Source: Solirubrobacterales bacterium 67-14
GTDB lineage: Bacteria > Actinomycetota > Thermoleophilia > Solirubrobacterales > 70-9
Assembly (NCBI GenBank): GCA_001897355.1
Contig: MKST01000005.1
Coordinates: 36,889 to 100,888 of the forward strand
Direction of reading: 5' to 3'
Length of the DNA: 64,000 nt
Positions 10,999-19,766 of the stretch are shown piece by piece. The notes beneath the pieces are model-generated. The model searched no databases. It had not been told where the DNA came from and was given only the letters and a program-made list of their open reading frames with translations. Made by a program: the position numbers and the translations under genes. Within the stretch, counting starts at the first letter, position 1. Each line of letters opens with the position of its first letter.

Positions 10999-11143
10999 GC
11001 CATCGCCGGACCTGATTTTCCTGCAATTTGCGGCGGCGCACCCGTCAGGGCGCGACCCTTGTAAGCTAGGCGGGATAAGGGAACGACAGTTCTGAAGACA
11101 GATGGCCGCCAACCGGGCGGCCGGAGGAAAAACCAATATTCCA

Positions 11144-13390
11144 ATGAGTATTTTCGAAACGACTCGCGTTGAAACGCGGGTCGGCGACGCCGATATCTCC
11201 TTCGAGACCGGCAAGCTCGCCAAGCAGGCCAGCGGTTCCGTCGTAGTTCGCAGCGGCGACACCATGGTCCTCTCAACCGCCACGATGGGCGGTCTGCGTG
11301 ACGTGGACTTCCTGCCCCTCACCGTCGACGTCGAAGAGCGCATGTACGCCGCGGGCAAGATCCCGGGCTCCTTCTTCCGCCGCGAAGGCCGTGCCGGCGA
11401 GAAGGCGACCCTCACCGCCCGCATGATCGACCGTCCGATCCGTCCGCTCTTCCCCAAGGGTTGGCATTACGAGACCCAGCTGGTCACCATCCCGATGAGC
11501 GTCGACCAGGAGCATCCCTACGACATCCTCGCCATGAACGGCGCTTCCGCCGCCCTGGCGATCTCCGAGATCCCGGTCGCCAAGCACGTCGGCGCGGTCC
11601 GCATCGGCAAGCTCGACGGTGACTTCGTGATCAACCCGAACGAGGAAGATCACGAGAACCTCGACCTCGACCTGATCGTGGCGGGCACCGACGAGGCGAT
11701 CCTGATGGTCGAAGCCGGCGCCAACGGCGTCAGTGAGGCCGACATCCTCGACGCGCTCGACATCGCCCACGGCGAGATCAAGAAACTGGTCGGCGCGATC
11801 GAAGAGCTGCGCCAGAAGATCGGCAAGCCGAAGCTGGAGATCGAAGAGCCGACCCTCGACGAGGGCCTGCTCGCCGACATCCGCGGTTCGCACGGCCAGG
11901 CTCTGGTCGACGCGATCGCCACCACCGGCAAGCTCGAGCGCTACGAAGCGATCGCCGCGGTCAAGGACGACGTCGTAGGCAAGTACGCCGGCGACATCGC
12001 CGACGAGGAAGAGGCGGCCGATCGCGCCGCCGAGGTCGGCAAGGCCTTCGACGCGATCGAGAAGGACACGATCCGCAAGGCGATCGCCGTCGACAAGAAG
12101 CGCCCCGACGGTCGTGCCCAGGACGAGATTCGTCCGATCGAGTGCGAGGTCGACGTGTCGCCCCGCGTTCACGGCTCGGCCCTGTTCACCCGTGGCGAGA
12201 CCCAGATCCTCGGCAACGTCACCCTCGGGACCACCCGCATGGACATGCGGATCGACGGTCTCGGCCTGGAGACGACCAAGACCTTCTGGCACCACTACAA
12301 CTTCCCGCCCTTCTCGGTCGGCGAGGCCGGCTTCATGCGCGGCCCGAAGCGCCGCGACATCGGCCACGGCGCCCTCGCCGAGCGCGCCCTCGCGCCGAGC
12401 GTCCCGGATCAGGAGGAATTCCCTTACGTGATCCGCGCCGTCTCCGAGACCCTGGAGTCGAACGGCTCCTCCTCGATGGGCTCGGTCTGCGCCTCCTCGA
12501 TGGCGATGCAGGCGGCCGGCATCCCGGTCTCCGCTCCCGTCGCCGGCGTCGCCATGGGCCTGATCAAGGAAGGCGACGACTACATCGTGCTGACCGACAT
12601 CGCCGGCGTGGAAGACCACCTCGGTGACATGGACTTCAAGGTCGCCGGCACCGCGGACGGCATCAACGCCCTCCAGATGGACATCAAGATCACCGGCGTC
12701 ACCTTCGACATCCTGACCGACGCCCTCGAGCAGGCCCGCAAGGGGCGCCTTTTCATCCTCGGCAAGATGGCCGAGGCGATCGACGGACCGCGCGAGCAGC
12801 TCTCCTCGCATGCCCCGCGCATCGAGTCGATCAAGATCGACCAGGAGAAGATCGGCGCCGTGATCGGCAAGGGTGGCGAGACCATCCGCGGGCTCTGCGA
12901 GGAGTTCGAGGCCGAGATCGACGTCGAGGACGACGGCACGATCCGGATCTACGCCCCGACCGGCACCCAGGTCGAGGATGCGGTCGCCCGTATCCAGTCG
13001 ATGACCAAGGAAGCCGAAGTCGGTGACCGTTACACCGGTGCCAAGGTCGTGAAGACGACCACCTTCGGTGCCTTCGTCGAGCTGACCAAGGGCACCGACG
13101 GCCTGCTGCACATCTCCAACGTCAAGCCCGGTGGCCGGGTCGAGACGGTCGAAGAGGTGCTCGAGCAGGGCCAGGAGATCGACGTCACCGTGGCCGAGGT
13201 CGACCGCGAGCGCGGCCGGATCGGCCTGCGCATGACCGACGACCCGGCGATCGCGGGCAAGAGCCCGGAGGAGATCGCCGCCCTCGCCGCCAACAGCGGT
13301 GGGGGAGGCGGCGGAGGCCGTCGTGACCGCGACCGCGACGGTGGTGGCGGACGCCGCCGCCGGGACCGCGGCGACCGGGACCGCCGCTAG
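11144..13390 (+). CDS. pnp: Polyribonucleotide nucleotidyltransferase (PNPase)
   Basis: PNPase degrades RNA 3' to 5' using phosphate. I prefer the ATG at 11144 (MSIFETTRVE), giving 748 residues. A GGAGGA lies 15 bases upstream, rather far, and an in-frame start at 11102 is possible. Two RNase PH domains (about 1-225 and 320-545) flank an all-helical domain. The second core contains the SGSVCAS-like SSMGSVCASSMAMQAAGIP and DIAGVEDHLGDMDFK. A KH domain (KIGAVIGKGGETIRGLCEEF) and an S1 domain (GAKVVKTTTFGAFVEL) follow. The tail is an unusual Gly/Arg/Asp-rich segment (GGGGGGGRRDRDRDGGGG), likely disordered and RNA- or protein-binding. Confidence 0.96.
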   Translation: MSIFETTRVETRVGDADISFETGKLAKQASGSVVVRSGDTMVLSTATMGGLRDVDFLPLTVDVEERMYAAGKIPGSFFRREGRAGEKATLTARMIDRPIRPLFPKGWHYETQLVTIPMSVDQEHPYDILAMNGASAALAISEIPVAKHVGAVRIGKLDGDFVINPNEEDHENLDLDLIVAGTDEAILMVEAGANGVSEADILDALDIAHGEIKKLVGAIEELRQKIGKPKLEIEEPTLDEGLLADIRGSHGQALVDAIATTGKLERYEAIAAVKDDVVGKYAGDIADEEEAADRAAEVGKAFDAIEKDTIRKAIAVDKKRPDGRAQDEIRPIECEVDVSPRVHGSALFTRGETQILGNVTLGTTRMDMRIDGLGLETTKTFWHHYNFPPFSVGEAGFMRGPKRRDIGHGALAERALAPSVPDQEEFPYVIRAVSETLESNGSSSMGSVCASSMAMQAAGIPVSAPVAGVAMGLIKEGDDYIVLTDIAGVEDHLGDMDFKVAGTADGINALQMDIKITGVTFDILTDALEQARKGRLFILGKMAEAIDGPREQLSSHAPRIESIKIDQEKIGAVIGKGGETIRGLCEEFEAEIDVEDDGTIRIYAPTGTQVEDAVARIQSMTKEAEVGDRYTGAKVVKTTTFGAFVELTKGTDGLLHISNVKPGGRVETVEEVLEQGQEIDVTVAEVDRERGRIGLRMTDDPAIAGKSPEEIAALAANSGGGGGGGRRDRDRDGGGGRRRRDRGDRDRR

Positions 13391-13419
13391 GCCAACCCGA
13401 AGCCAGGTCCTCAGTACGC

Positions 13420-14697
13420 ATGAGCACTGACGAACCGCGCCTCTCAGAGACCGCCGCCGGCGTCCGGGTGATCACCGAGGAAGTTCCCTCGGTGCGCTCG
13501 GTCGCCCTCGGCCTCTGGGTGAGGACAGGTTCCCGTGACGAGACCCTCGCGCAGGCGGGGGTCTCTCACTTTCTGGAGCACCTGCTCTTCAAAGGCACGC
13601 CGAACTACTCGGCGATCGAGATCTCCGAGCGCTTCGACGGGCTCGGGGCGTCGTTCAACGCCGCCACCGGCAAGGAGACCACTCACCTCCACGCCCGTTT
13701 CCTCGACGAGCACACGAAGGACGTCTTCGACCTGCTCGGAGAGATGCTGCTCGAATCGACCTTCCCCGACATCGACTCCGAAAGGGATGTGGTGCTCGAG
13801 GAGATCGCGATGTACGAGGACGAGCCCTCGGACCGGGTACATGACTACCTGGCCGACGCGATCTTCGGCGACACGCCGCTGGGCCGCCGCATCCTGGGCC
13901 GGGCCGACGTGATCTCGGGCATCCCGGTGCCGGACATCGCCAGTTATCACCGGGCCCGGTACACGGCGGGCAACATCGTCGTCGCCGCGGCGGGGAACGT
14001 CGACCACGACCAGATCCTGGCCATGGCCGAAACGCTCAAGCCGGACGGCGGGAGCGGGGAGGAGACCCTGGTCCCGCAGCACCCTGCGGAAACGGGCCGC
14101 CTCGAGTTCGCGGTCAAGGACACCGAGCAGTACCACGTGTGCATCGGCGCCCCCGGGATCAACCGGGCCGACGAGCGGCGCTTCGTGCTGGCCGTGCTCG
14201 ATTCCATCCTCGGTGGCTCCAGCTCCTCGCGGCTCTTCACCGAGGTGCGGGAGAAACGCGGCCTCGCCTACTCGGTCGGCACCTACTCCGAGCAGTTCAC
14301 CGACACCGGCGTCGTCGCCACATACGTCGGCACCCGCGAGGACAACGTCGAGGAAGCCTGTGAGGTGATCGGCACCGAACTGAAGCGGATCCAGTGCGAA
14401 CCGGTGACGGCCGAGGAACTCGATCGGGCCAAGGAACACGTCAAGGGCCGGCTGGTCCTTTCCGGAGAGTCGACCGCGGCGCGGATGTCCCGCATCGCCC
14501 GGGCGGTGCTGCATGACCTGCCCCTGCTCAGCCTTGACGAGATGCTGGCGAAGGTCGATGCTGTGGGGGTGGAGGACGTATCCAACCTGGCCGCCGAGCT
14601 CTACGGCGAGAAGAGGCTCTCGGCCGCTGCCGTGGGCCGCGACGAGGACCGCTTCCGTTCGGCGATCCAGCCGGTCAGCGAGGCGCTGGCCGCATGA
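13420..14697 (+). CDS. M16 family zinc metallopeptidase (processing-peptidase-like)
   Basis: A 425-residue insulinase/pitrilysin-type protease. The inverted zinc motif is H50-F-L-E53-H54, and the downstream glutamate ligand lies in VVLEEIAMYEDEP. The C-terminal half carries the R/Y pair segment (REKRGLAYSVGTYSEQ) that M16B enzymes use for substrate binding. Such genes regularly follow pnp in Gram-positive genomes (YmxG-like). The natural substrate is unknown. Its stop overlaps the start of dapB (ATGA). Confidence 0.92.
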   Translation: MSTDEPRLSETAAGVRVITEEVPSVRSVALGLWVRTGSRDETLAQAGVSHFLEHLLFKGTPNYSAIEISERFDGLGASFNAATGKETTHLHARFLDEHTKDVFDLLGEMLLESTFPDIDSERDVVLEEIAMYEDEPSDRVHDYLADAIFGDTPLGRRILGRADVISGIPVPDIASYHRARYTAGNIVVAAAGNVDHDQILAMAETLKPDGGSGEETLVPQHPAETGRLEFAVKDTEQYHVCIGAPGINRADERRFVLAVLDSILGGSSSSRLFTEVREKRGLAYSVGTYSEQFTDTGVVATYVGTREDNVEEACEVIGTELKRIQCEPVTAEELDRAKEHVKGRLVLSGESTAARMSRIARAVLHDLPLLSLDEMLAKVDAVGVEDVSNLAAELYGEKRLSAAAVGRDEDRFRSAIQPVSEALAA

Positions 14698-15371
14698 TCA
14701 GGGTCGGGGTTGCCGGCGCCGCCGGCCGCATGGGCGCGACGGTCTGTGGGGCGGTCGAGGAAGCCGACGGGATGGAATTGACCGGCCGAGCCGACCCGGC
14801 GCTCGAGACCGAGCTTTCGGCGATCCTGCCCGAGGTCGACGTGGTGGTCGAGTTCACCACCCCGGACACCTCGCTCCAGAATTCGATCGCCTGCCTCGAG
14901 GCCGGCGTCCACGTGGTGGTCGGGGCGACCGGCTTCGACCTGGACGAGCTCCGCGACGCGGCGGAGAACTCGGGCACCGACGCCAACTGCTTCGTCGCCC
15001 CGAACTTCGCGATCGGTGCCGTGCTGCTGATGGAACTGGCCCAGAAAGCGGCCCGGCACATGCCGGAATGCGAGATCATCGAGCTCCACCACGACAAGAA
15101 GCTCGACGCGCCCTCCGGTACCGCCAAGCGGACCGAGGAGCTGATCACCGCGGCGGGAGGCCATGTCCACCAGCCGATCCACTCGGTTCGGCTGCCGGGG
15201 CTGGTCGCCCATCAGGAGGTCCTCTTCGGCGGGACCGGGCAGACGCTCTCGATCCGCCACGACAGCATCGACCGCTCCTCCTTCATGCCCGGGGTGGTGC
15301 TGGCGGTGCGCAAGGTAGGCCAACTCGAAGACCGGTTCACGGTCGGACTGGAGAAGCTCCTAGATGACTGA
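14694..15371 (+). CDS. dapB: 4-hydroxy-tetrahydrodipicolinate reductase
   Basis: DapB reduces HTPA to tetrahydrodipicolinate with NAD(P)H in the DAP/lysine pathway. The protein is 225 residues, shorter than the usual 245-270. It keeps the GVAGAAGRMG nucleotide-binding loop, the VEFTTPDTSL segment, GATGFDLDEL, and the catalytic ELHHDKKLDAPSGTA stretch with its two histidines and lysine. The shortening lies mainly in the N-terminal half, between the glycine loop and VEFTTPD. It overlaps the M16 peptidase upstream and the amidase downstream (by 8 bases), so it belongs to a tight dapB-amidase-dapA-rnj run. Confidence 0.93.
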   Translation: MIRVGVAGAAGRMGATVCGAVEEADGMELTGRADPALETELSAILPEVDVVVEFTTPDTSLQNSIACLEAGVHVVVGATGFDLDELRDAAENSGTDANCFVAPNFAIGAVLLMELAQKAARHMPECEIIELHHDKKLDAPSGTAKRTEELITAAGGHVHQPIHSVRLPGLVAHQEVLFGGTGQTLSIRHDSIDRSSFMPGVVLAVRKVGQLEDRFTVGLEKLLDD

Positions 15372-16812
15372 TGTCGTAGCTCTCGACGCAACCGCCCAGG
15401 CCGAGTTGGTGGCGGCGGGGGAAGTCTCGCCGCAGGAGCTGGTGCGCGACGCAATATCAAGGGCCGAGAAGGCCAATCCCGAGTTGAACGCGATCTGCTC
15501 GCCGCTGTACGACGAAGCGACCGAGGCCGCGGCCGGTGAGTTGCCCGACGGGCCGTTCAAGGGCGTTCCCTTCCTGTTCAAGGATCTCGGCGCCGGCCTG
15601 GCCGGCCAGCCGATGTACATGGGCAACCGGGCGCTCAAGGAAATCGACATGCGGATGCCCTACGACACCCATCTCGGTTCCCGCTTCCGTGACGCCGGCC
15701 TGGTCACCCTGGGGCGCACGGCGACCCCGGAGCTCGGCATCCTGCCGACCACCGAGCCGGTCCTGAATGACGGGCCTACCCGAAACCCCTGGGACACGAC
15801 CCGCTCCAGCGGCGGTTCCTCCGGCGGCTCGGCTGCCGCGGTGGCGGCCGGCATCGTGCCGATCGCCCACGCCTCCGATGGCGGCGGCTCGATCCGCATC
15901 CCGGCCAGCGAATGCGGCCTGGTCGGCCTCAAGGCGACCCGGGCCCGGATCTCGCAGGCCCCCGTGATGGGCGATTCGATGTCGGGCCTGACCACGGAGT
16001 TGGTCGTCGCACACTCGGTCCGTGACGTCGCGGCCATGCTCGACTGGGTCCACGGCCCGGTGCCCGGAGACCCCTACGGTTGCCCGGCCCCGATCCGGCC
16101 CTATTCGGAAGAGGTCGAGGCCGGGACCCAGCCGCTCCGCATCGCGCTGCTGACCGAGTCGTTGACCGGCGACACGCTGCAGCCGGCGGTCGTCGCAGCG
16201 GCCAAGGAAGCCGCCCACAGGTTGGAGGATCTCGGCCACGAAGTGACCGAGTTCGACCTGCCGGCCGCCGGCGAACCCGAGGCGCTGTACCAGACTTTCA
16301 TCACCCGCTGGGCGGCCGGAATGAGCCAGACTTCGGACACCCTGAGCCTGATCCTCGGCCGGCCGCTGACCCAGGATGACGTCGAGCCGCTGACCTGGGC
16401 GTTGATCGAGAAGGGCCGGACCGAAGGCGGGGCGGCCTACCTCTCGGCGATTGCCCAGCATCAGCTGATCGCACGACTGATCGCCGGTGTGATGATCGAC
16501 GGCCAGTTCGACCTGATCATGACCCCGACCCTGGGTGCGGTGCCGCCGAAACTCGGCCACTTCGACCAGAACGGCCCCGACCCGATGGACGCGATGTTGA
16601 AAGCCCGTGAGCTGGCCACCTTCACCGGCATCTTCAACGCGACCGGCCAGCCGGCGATCTCGCTGCCGCTCGAGATGAGCGAAGAGGGGCTGCCGATCGG
16701 GATCCAGTTCGTCGCCCCGATGTGGGGAGAAGACGTTCTGATCCGGCTCGCCGGCGAACTCGAGCGTGCGCATCCTTGGATCGAGCGGCGGGCGCCTGGA
16801 GTTCTCGAATAG
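15364..16812 (+). CDS. Amidase signature family hydrolase
   Basis: A 482-residue amidase of the GatA/AmiE fold. The Ser-cisSer-Lys triad is complete: K73 in PFLFKDLGAG, S152 in the GGSSGGSAAAVAAG loop and S176 in ASDGGGSIRIPAS. The spacing of 24 between the two serines is as in GatA. No gatC or gatB is adjacent, and the C-terminal half (LGHEVTEFDLPAAGEPEALY) looks like stand-alone amidases. It overlaps dapB and ends 10 bases before dapA. The substrate is unknown; the location between two DAP-pathway genes is suggestive only. Confidence 0.9.
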   Translation: MTDVVALDATAQAELVAAGEVSPQELVRDAISRAEKANPELNAICSPLYDEATEAAAGELPDGPFKGVPFLFKDLGAGLAGQPMYMGNRALKEIDMRMPYDTHLGSRFRDAGLVTLGRTATPELGILPTTEPVLNDGPTRNPWDTTRSSGGSSGGSAAAVAAGIVPIAHASDGGGSIRIPASECGLVGLKATRARISQAPVMGDSMSGLTTELVVAHSVRDVAAMLDWVHGPVPGDPYGCPAPIRPYSEEVEAGTQPLRIALLTESLTGDTLQPAVVAAAKEAAHRLEDLGHEVTEFDLPAAGEPEALYQTFITRWAAGMSQTSDTLSLILGRPLTQDDVEPLTWALIEKGRTEGGAAYLSAIAQHQLIARLIAGVMIDGQFDLIMTPTLGAVPPKLGHFDQNGPDPMDAMLKARELATFTGIFNATGQPAISLPLEMSEEGLPIGIQFVAPMWGEDVLIRLAGELERAHPWIERRAPGVLE

Positions 16813-16822
16813 ATTGCCTTTC

Positions 16823-17692
16823 GTGAGTGAGATTCGCGGTGTAATAACGGCCTTGGCCACTGCTTTCCGTCCCGACGGAGAGCTCGACGTCGATTCGACG
16901 CGAAAGCTCGCGGCCCACCTGGTCGAGAATGGCTCCCACGGCCTGGTCGTGGCGGGCACGACCGGCGAGTCACCGACCCTCGAAGACCAGGAGAAGATCG
17001 ACCTGCTCAAGGGCGTGCGGGAAGAGGTCGGTGACCAGGTCACCGTGATCCTCGGGACCGGTTCCAACGACACGCCCCACTCGGTGCGCCTGACCAGGAT
17101 GGCGGCCGAAGCGGGTGCCGACGCCGGCCTGATCGTCACCCCGTATTACAACCGCCCCAACCAGGCGGGGATCAGGGGGCATTTCGAGGCGATTGCCGAA
17201 GGCAGCCCCGGCTTTCCGCTGGTCGCGTACAACATCCCGGCCCGGACCGGCGTGAACATGCCGCCGGATTTCCTTGCCGAGCTGGCCCAGATCGACGAGT
17301 TGAAGGCGGTCAAGCAGGCCAACGACGACGACCTCGGGCCGATCGAGGGCCTCGACGTGCTGGCCGGCAACGACGTCGGTTTCCTGCCGACCCTGAAGTT
17401 CGGTGGCGTCGGCGGGATCCTGGTCGCCTCCCATCTCGACAACGGCCGGATGCGAACGATCTGGGATCTCTGGCAGGAAGGTCGCCACGACGAGGCGGAA
17501 GCCCTCGACAACCAGCTGCAGCCTCTCTACGAGGCGATCAGCGTGGTGGTCAACCCGATCCCGGTCAAGGCGGCACTGGCACGGCGGGGCCTCATTCCCC
17601 CGACCATGCGCCTGCCGATGGTCGAACCGACCCAGACCGAGATGGACGCGATCGAGGAACTCCTGGCCGAAGCCGGGGTACCCGCCACATGA
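16823..17692 (+). CDS. dapA: 4-hydroxy-tetrahydrodipicolinate synthase
   Basis: DapA condenses pyruvate with aspartate semialdehyde, the first step committed to DAP/lysine. The GTG at 16823 (SEIRGVITALATAF) gives 289 residues; longer in-frame starts overlap the amidase. It is a TIM barrel with the VVAGTTGESPTL phosphate-like loop, the TPYYNRP tyrosine segment and VAYNIPARTGVNM. K164 in ELKAVKQAND is the expected Schiff-base lysine; the context KQAN replaces the common KEAS. The stop overlaps the rnj start by four bases. Confidence 0.94.
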   Translation: MSEIRGVITALATAFRPDGELDVDSTRKLAAHLVENGSHGLVVAGTTGESPTLEDQEKIDLLKGVREEVGDQVTVILGTGSNDTPHSVRLTRMAAEAGADAGLIVTPYYNRPNQAGIRGHFEAIAEGSPGFPLVAYNIPARTGVNMPPDFLAELAQIDELKAVKQANDDDLGPIEGLDVLAGNDVGFLPTLKFGGVGGILVASHLDNGRMRTIWDLWQEGRHDEAEALDNQLQPLYEAISVVVNPIPVKAALARRGLIPPTMRLPMVEPTQTEMDAIEELLAEAGVPAT

Positions 17693-19362
17693 TGGCCGCC
17701 GGCAACGACCGCCTCAAGCTGCTGCCGCTCGGCGGGCTGGGGGAGATCGGCAAGAACATGATGGTGATCGAGTACCGCGGCTCGATCGTGGTGGTCGACA
17801 CCGGCCTGATGTTCCCGACCCCGGAGATGCTCGGCATCGACCTGGTGCTGCCCGACTTCGAGTACCTGCGCGACCGGGCCGACGACATCGAGGCGATCGT
17901 GCTCACCCACGGCCACGAAGACCACGTCGGGGCGCTGCCCTATGTGCTGCGGGAGATCGGCTTCCCCAAGGTGATCTACGGCGGCATGCTCACGGTCGGC
18001 ATGGTCCGTTCGAAGCTGGATGAGCACAAGCTCGGCGCGGCGCCGCTGACCGAGCTGCCGGCCGGCCAGAAGGTGAACGCCGGCCCCTTCGAGCTGGAAC
18101 TGGTCCATCTCTCGCATTCGATCCCGGACATGCGTGGCGTGATCGTCGGCACCGACCTCGGCAAGATATTCATGACCGGCGACTACAAGTTCGACCAGAC
18201 CCCGGTCGACGGCCGCCCGGCCGACGTCGCCCGGCTCGCCGCGCTCGGAGACGAGGGGCTGCTGCTGCTCTGCGGCGACTCGACCAACGCGGACCGGCCG
18301 GGGGTTTCCCCTTCCGAGTCCAGCGTCGGCCCGGCGCTCTACGAGACCTTCTCCCGCTGCAAGGGCCGGATCATCGTCACCTCCTTCGCCTCGAACATCC
18401 ATCGGGTCCAGCAGGTGATCGACGCGGCCGCACGGCTCGACCGCAAAGTCGCCCTGGTCGGCCGCTCGATGCGCAAGAACTTCAACATCGCCTCCAATCT
18501 CGGCATGGCGAATGCTCCCGACGGGATGCTGATCCAGCCCCGCGAGATCGAGGACTACCCGGACGAGCGGGTGGTGGTGATTTCGACCGGCTCCCAGGGT
18601 GAGCCTTTCTCGGCCCTCCGGCGGATGGCCAACAACGACCATCGCGACGTCGAACTCCACTCCGGTGACACGGTCGTCTTCTCGGCGACCCCGGTGCCCG
18701 GCAACGAACGGGCCGTCAACGAGACGATCGACCGGATCTACGAGCTCGGGGCGACGGTGATCACCCCGAAGGACGCCCCAATCCACGCCTCCGGCCACGG
18801 CTACCGGGAAGAGATCAAGATGATGCTCAACCTGACCCGGCCCAAGTACGTGATGCCGGTTCACGGCGACTTCCAGCGGATCAGGCTCCATTCCGAGTTG
18901 GCCGAGTCGGTCGGCGTGCCGAGCGAGAACATCTTCCGCAACCACAACGGGCGAGCACTGCTGGTCGGGCCCGACGGCGCCGAGCTTTCCGACGAGACCG
19001 CCGGTGGCGTGATCTACGTGGACGGGGTGGAGCTATCCGACCCCAACGACGCCACCCTGCGTGACCGTCGCACGATCTCCGAGGACGGCATCGTGATCGT
19101 GGTCGCAACGATCGCTGGCGACGACGGGGAGGTCGTCTCCGATCCGGAAATGATCGCCCGCGGCGTACCCGGCCTCGAGGACGACGACGAACTGGTCGAC
19201 GAGCTCCACGACCTGATCGAGGATTCACTCGAACGGGCGGCCGAGGCCAAGGTCCGCGAAACCGACCTGATCCAGCAAGACCTCCACGACGCCGTGGCGG
19301 GCTTCATCTACAAGCGCCTGAAACGCCGCCCGATGGTCGTCCCCGTAGTAGTCGAAGTCTGA
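17689..19362 (+). CDS. rnj: Ribonuclease J
   Basis: RNase J is a metallo-beta-lactamase/beta-CASP nuclease with 5'-3' exo- and endonuclease activity. The 557-residue chain begins LKLLPLGGLGEIGKNMMVIEY, the family signature. The zinc motif is H74-G-H-E-D-H79, with further ligands in LSHSIPD and MTGDYKFD. The beta-CASP part includes TSFASNIHRVQQVIDAA and VVISTGSQGEPFSALRRM. A C-terminal HGDFQRIRLH segment completes the active site. It is coupled to dapA, the usual partner in actinobacteria. The 404-base structured non-coding stretch follows it. Confidence 0.96.
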   Translation: MMAAGNDRLKLLPLGGLGEIGKNMMVIEYRGSIVVVDTGLMFPTPEMLGIDLVLPDFEYLRDRADDIEAIVLTHGHEDHVGALPYVLREIGFPKVIYGGMLTVGMVRSKLDEHKLGAAPLTELPAGQKVNAGPFELELVHLSHSIPDMRGVIVGTDLGKIFMTGDYKFDQTPVDGRPADVARLAALGDEGLLLLCGDSTNADRPGVSPSESSVGPALYETFSRCKGRIIVTSFASNIHRVQQVIDAAARLDRKVALVGRSMRKNFNIASNLGMANAPDGMLIQPREIEDYPDERVVVISTGSQGEPFSALRRMANNDHRDVELHSGDTVVFSATPVPGNERAVNETIDRIYELGATVITPKDAPIHASGHGYREEIKMMLNLTRPKYVMPVHGDFQRIRLHSELAESVGVPSENIFRNHNGRALLVGPDGAELSDETAGGVIYVDGVELSDPNDATLRDRRTISEDGIVIVVATIAGDDGEVVSDPEMIARGVPGLEDDDELVDELHDLIEDSLERAAEAKVRETDLIQQDLHDAVAGFIYKRLKRRPMVVPVVVEV

Positions 19363-19399
19363 GCTTCGGGGCCAGGTCGAGGGGTCCGGGACGGTGGTG

Positions 19400-19448
19400 T
19401 TCCCCAAAAACCGTCGCTGCGCTCCTCATTCCGGAGGTTTTTGGGGAA
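19400..19448. repeat. 13-bp inverted repeat after rnj
   Basis: TTCCCCAAAAACC (19400-19412) is exactly complementary to GGTTTTTGGGGAA (19436-19448), with a 23-base spacer. It lies 37 bases after the rnj stop. It may act as a terminator or be an interspersed palindromic repeat. It is the first of four structures in the 404-base gene-free stretch 19363-19766. Confidence 0.75.
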
Positions 19449-19524
19449 TACCCCCGACCCGAACCCTGCATGCTCTGGCCAAAGCACCTCAAGGGTGGGC
19501 ACGTTGGTGCTGCCGCCAACCGGA

Positions 19525-19604
19525 GCCGGCCCATCCATCATTTGTTTCTGTGGGCCGGCGGGTTTGACTGGGAGGCGGAGCGAAGCTCGCCGACTTGCAG
19601 TTAA
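19525..19604 (+). repeat. Twin-hairpin repeat, copy 1
   Basis: Stem 1 pairs GCCGGCCCA (19525-19533) with TGGGCCGGC (19551-19559) around a 17-base loop with CCATCATTT and TTCTG. The linker GGGTTTGACTGG follows. Stem 2 pairs GGCGGAGC (19574-19581) with GCTCGCC (19585-19591) around GAA. The element ends in GACTTGCAGTTAA. Its sequence is nearly identical to copy 2 at 26150, which lies in the opposite orientation, and its fold is shared by copies at 26281, 47358 and 62967. It sits between rnj and the convergent histidine kinase gene and has no gene stop at its tail. Confidence 0.85.
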
Positions 19605-19607
19605 AAG

Positions 19608-19660
19608 ACAGAGGGCCCGTTGGGCCTAGGGGAGGGAGTTGGCTCAACGGACCGCTCTGT
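19608..19660. ncRNA. Long stem-loop with purine-rich loop (candidate small RNA)
   Basis: ACAGAG (19608-19613) pairs with CTCTGT (19655-19660). Inside, CCGTTGGGCC (19617-19626) pairs with GGCTCAACGG (19641-19650) with one G-U pair. The 14-base loop is TAGGGGAGGGAGTT. Read on the plus strand the loop resembles a Shine-Dalgarno sequence; read on the minus strand it is C-rich and complementary to one. A terminator-like hairpin follows at 19668. No promoter is evident, so expression is unproven. Confidence 0.45.
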
Positions 19661-19667
19661 AAGAAGC

Positions 19668-19708
19668 GAAGCCGCCGGGGCAGTCTGGGGGAGATCCCCG
19701 GCGGCTTC
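19668..19708. terminator. Strong 13-bp hairpin, likely bidirectional terminator
   Basis: GAAGCCGCCGGGG (19668-19680) is perfectly complementary to CCCCGGCGGCTTC (19696-19708), with a 15-base loop. No T-tract follows on either side. It lies 59 bases past the end of the minus-strand histidine kinase gene and between convergent transcription units, which fits a terminator for one or both directions. Confidence 0.7.
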
Positions 19709-19766
19709 ATGTGTCTCGTCCGCTAAGAAAGATAGGCCCGTGCTCTAAAAAGGCTCTAAAGCTTCC

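Noticed and set aside
19525..19604. The twin-hairpin repeats can be translated in one frame to similar short peptides (RPIHHLFLWAGG-like) in copies 1, 2 and 5.
   Set aside because: Copy 4 has stop codons in that frame and copy 3 gives an unrelated peptide, while base pairing is kept in all five. The peptide likeness is a by-product of conserved structure and sequence, not a protein.
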